NCBI GenBank assembly: GCA_002887195.1
Contig: PJAB01001074.1
Span: 1-17,517, forward strand
Direction of reading: 5' to 3'
Length of the DNA: 17,517 bases
DNA from: Chrysochromulina parva
Taxonomy: Eukaryota > Haptophyta > Prymnesiales > Chrysochromulinaceae
A model generated the notes under the pieces. The model was not told the origin of the DNA and ran no database searches. It saw nothing but the letters and a program-made list of their open reading frames with translations. Both the position numbers and the translations under genes were made by a program. Numbering within the stretch: position 1 is the stretch's first letter; the number at the start of each line of letters is the position of its first letter. Shown here piece by piece: positions 15,952-17,517 of the stretch.

Positions 15952-17105
15952 TCTGCGCGCCCCTCCGCCTTCGCCTCCCATGTCTTCAGATGCGAGTCTG
16001 CCTTGGCTGTCTCTGCGCGCCGATCGTCGATGGTCTCGGCCCGAGCGTCGACACCTCGATCAGGTCGGGTGGCGACGAGGGCAAAGTGGCGGCCCGTCGC
16101 GGCTGCGAGTTTGATGGCGCCAAAGCCGACCTCGCGAAGGTCGTGCGCCGGCCCTTGCTCGCTCGTCTGGTAATCGGCATAGACGTCAAGGTATGGCTCG
16201 GTCGACCTGATCAGGGAGAAGAGCACAGGGTTGGCTCGGAGCTTTGTGAAACCGTCGGTGGCAAAGTCCATCTCGGTGAGCCAGAGCTGGCCTGTGCCGG
16301 GGCGCAGGATGCGGAACGCTTCGGCCGCCACCTGCCGCGTCACCTCGGGCGGCAGCTCATGGATGACCAGCGAAAGGCACACCACATCTGCCTCGCCATC
16401 GGCCAAACACGTCCTCGCGGCATCCGCATGGCGCAGCTCGATGCGACGATCGCGTCCGAGCGGCTGGACCCACGGTTGACCCACGGGCGCCACCACGCCC
16501 TCGGCCTCCGGCGCCAGCTCGAGCAACCGGCGGCCCACGGCCAGGAAGTGTGGAGAGAGGTCAAGACCAAGGATCCGCGCCGCCTGCGGATGCGCCGCGG
16601 CCAGGCGGCGTGTGGAGATGCCAGAGCCGCAGCCGAGATCGACTATCGTCCCGCCGGGTGGGCACTTGGCGCCGAGGGATGCCAGCGCCTCGTCAAAGGC
16701 CCCGCGGAAGGCGTCCTCGCCCTCGGCACCGTACTTGGGGTAGTTTCGCGCACCGACGGCTCTGCTCGCAATCTCGCCCTCCCATGCCGACTCCCAGCAC
16801 AAGTTGCCGTCTTCGTAGGCATGGAACGGCTGCCGATAGTAGTCAGGAATGATCTTCTCGTCGTGCTCGGGTAAGGACCACGGCCCTTGTTCTTTAATCC
16901 ACGCCAGCTGTTCCCGCCAAGCCACGCCGTTGGACTCTGCCGTCTGCACCATCGTTGCTTTGGCCTGTGGCATGAGGACCGCCTTGTAAAGCGGCGAGCT
17001 TAGCGCGGCATCAAGCAGCCATCGACCGAGAGAAACAAACGGCGACGCGTGGACCGCGGCTAAGGAAATCAGGGCGAGGGTACGCGAAAAGAGGGTTCGC
17101 GACAT
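15936..17105 (-). CDS. Plastid-type class I SAM-dependent methyltransferase (UbiE-like)
   Basis: This 389-residue protein has a Rossmann methyltransferase core: motif I VDLGCGSG (155-162), acidic loop LGLDLSPHFLAV (179-190), motif near HADAAR (226-231), VVCLSLVIHELPPE (241-254) and RILRPG (265-270). FHAYEDGNLCWESAWE (94-109) and STEPYLD (301-307) are shared with a family of plant and algal UbiE-like methyltransferases of mostly unknown substrate. Residues 1-20 (MSRTLFSRTLALISLAAVHA) look like a signal peptide and are followed by SPF. A signal peptide with a Phe soon after the cleavage site fits bipartite targeting to a complex plastid, as in haptophytes and stramenopiles. Residues 350-389 are a charged tail beyond the usual end. 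The start is the ATG at 17105, just after an AT-rich 5' region. The methyl acceptor cannot be told from sequence. Confidence 0.85.
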   Translation of the reverse strand: MSRTLFSRTLALISLAAVHASPFVSLGRWLLDAALSSPLYKAVLMPQAKATMVQTAESNGVAWREQLAWIKEQGPWSLPEHDEKIIPDYYRQPFHAYEDGNLCWESAWEGEIASRAVGARNYPKYGAEGEDAFRGAFDEALASLGAKCPPGGTIVDLGCGSGISTRRLAAAHPQAARILGLDLSPHFLAVGRRLLELAPEAEGVVAPVGQPWVQPLGRDRRIELRHADAARTCLADGEADVVCLSLVIHELPPEVTRQVAAEAFRILRPGTGQLWLTEMDFATDGFTKLRANPVLFSLIRSTEPYLDVYADYQTSEQGPAHDLREVGFGAIKLAAATGRHFALVATRPDRGVDARAETIDDRRAETAKADSHLKTWEAKAEGRAERYIR

Positions 17106-17517
17106 TTATTTTTTAGTTTGTTAGCGAGGCCTGATTGTCCACACAATTAGAAGAAACCACCTGGAAGAAAAGTGCCCACTGAGCCTGTCTTAGCACTTCT
17201 GCTTTCGCGGGCTGTGGGAAGCGCGAGATGTTTGCTCGTCAGGGTCGCGCTGTACATTGTAACCCCACGCCTCGCGGCATGTCGTGTGTCATCATCCCGC
17301 ATTCAAGAATCAAGATTCATGGCTAGTGCTCGCGAGTGGGCGGCTTCCGAAGGTGCGAGCGCTTGACAGTCAGAAGTCAGGTGTTCCGTGTTATCACGGG
17401 ATTGGGGGAATTTTCAATACAAGAAAAGGGAATTTTCAATACAAGATATCATTATATATCATCTTATATCTTGATTATATCATTGTGTATCATGTGTATC
17501 ATCATCATGTATCTCAT
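17106..17517. other. AT-rich upstream region with short tandem repeats
   Basis: The first 100 bases should be the promoter and 5' UTR of the methyltransferase (minus). A Ser/Arg-rich plus-strand open frame at 17172-17366 has no recognisable product. The last 110 bases are strongly AT-rich and repetitive. Confidence 0.45.
17406..17517. repeat. 22-bp tandem pair followed by TATCAT-type simple repeat
   Basis: The 19-mer gggaattttcaatacaaga occurs at 17406-17424 and 17428-17446 (period 22). It is followed by a degenerate tatcat/tgtatcat run to the window edge. Composition is far more AT-rich than the rest of the window. The repeat may continue beyond the edge. Confidence 0.8.

Noticed and set aside
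15990..16874. Plus-strand open frame (294 codons) opposite the methyltransferase
   Set aside because: The minus strand shows clear SAM-binding motifs; the plus frame has none.

Overview
The window looks like nuclear DNA of a unicellular alga, most likely a haptophyte or a relative with similar gene style (a pelagophyte is the main alternative). The reasons are: long monocistronic genes with no operons or Shine-Dalgarno logic; one clear GT-AG spliceosomal intron; very GC-rich coding sequence broken by AT-richer spacers; Pro/Ser-rich extracellular linkers; a Cys-rich module (CTDTCNYASDGDCDDGG...GTDCTDCG) that I know as a common element of haptophyte and pelagophyte surface proteins; and eukaryote-type enzymes (FUT8-like fucosyltransferase, SET-domain protein, eukaryotic formate-THF ligase, UbiE-like methyltransferase with a presequence). 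The organism call is inference.

Layout, left to right. (1) 1-1512, minus: a secreted Pro-rich multidomain protein, cut by the left edge of the window. It is open in one continuous frame. (2) 1513-1923: a shared divergent promoter region. (3) 1924-6919, plus: a giant coiled-coil protein (about 1628 aa) with two EF-hands and widely spaced Sfi1-like Trp motifs. Its two exons (1924-3630 and 3740-6919) are split by a 109-nt intron flanked by an 11-bp direct repeat. (4) 7496-8239, plus: a small SET-domain protein with a transit-like N-terminus. (5) 8620-9990, minus: a FUT8/NodZ-like (GT23) fucosyltransferase, convergent with the SET gene. A block of palindromes and inverted repeats lies just upstream of it. 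(6) 10648-12705, minus: formate-tetrahydrofolate ligase. (7) 12816-15350, plus: an armadillo-repeat protein with an acidic tract and a poly-Arg tract, divergent from the ligase gene across only 110 bp. (8) 15936-17105, minus: a plastid-type class I methyltransferase whose 3' end lies in a 38-bp tandem duplication. (9) 17106-17517: AT-rich repeats.

The genes do not form one pathway. They are neighbours in a compact genome, arranged as divergent pairs (1/3, 6/7) and convergent pairs (4/5, 7/8). The most notable points are the intron with target-site-duplication-like ends (an introner-like signature), the joined EF-hand/Sfi1-like coiled-coil protein, and a Cys-rich module inserted inside an extracellular domain. 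The SET and fucosyltransferase genes form a lower-GC block compared with their flanks. I saw no tRNA, rRNA, CRISPR array, transposase or viral gene.
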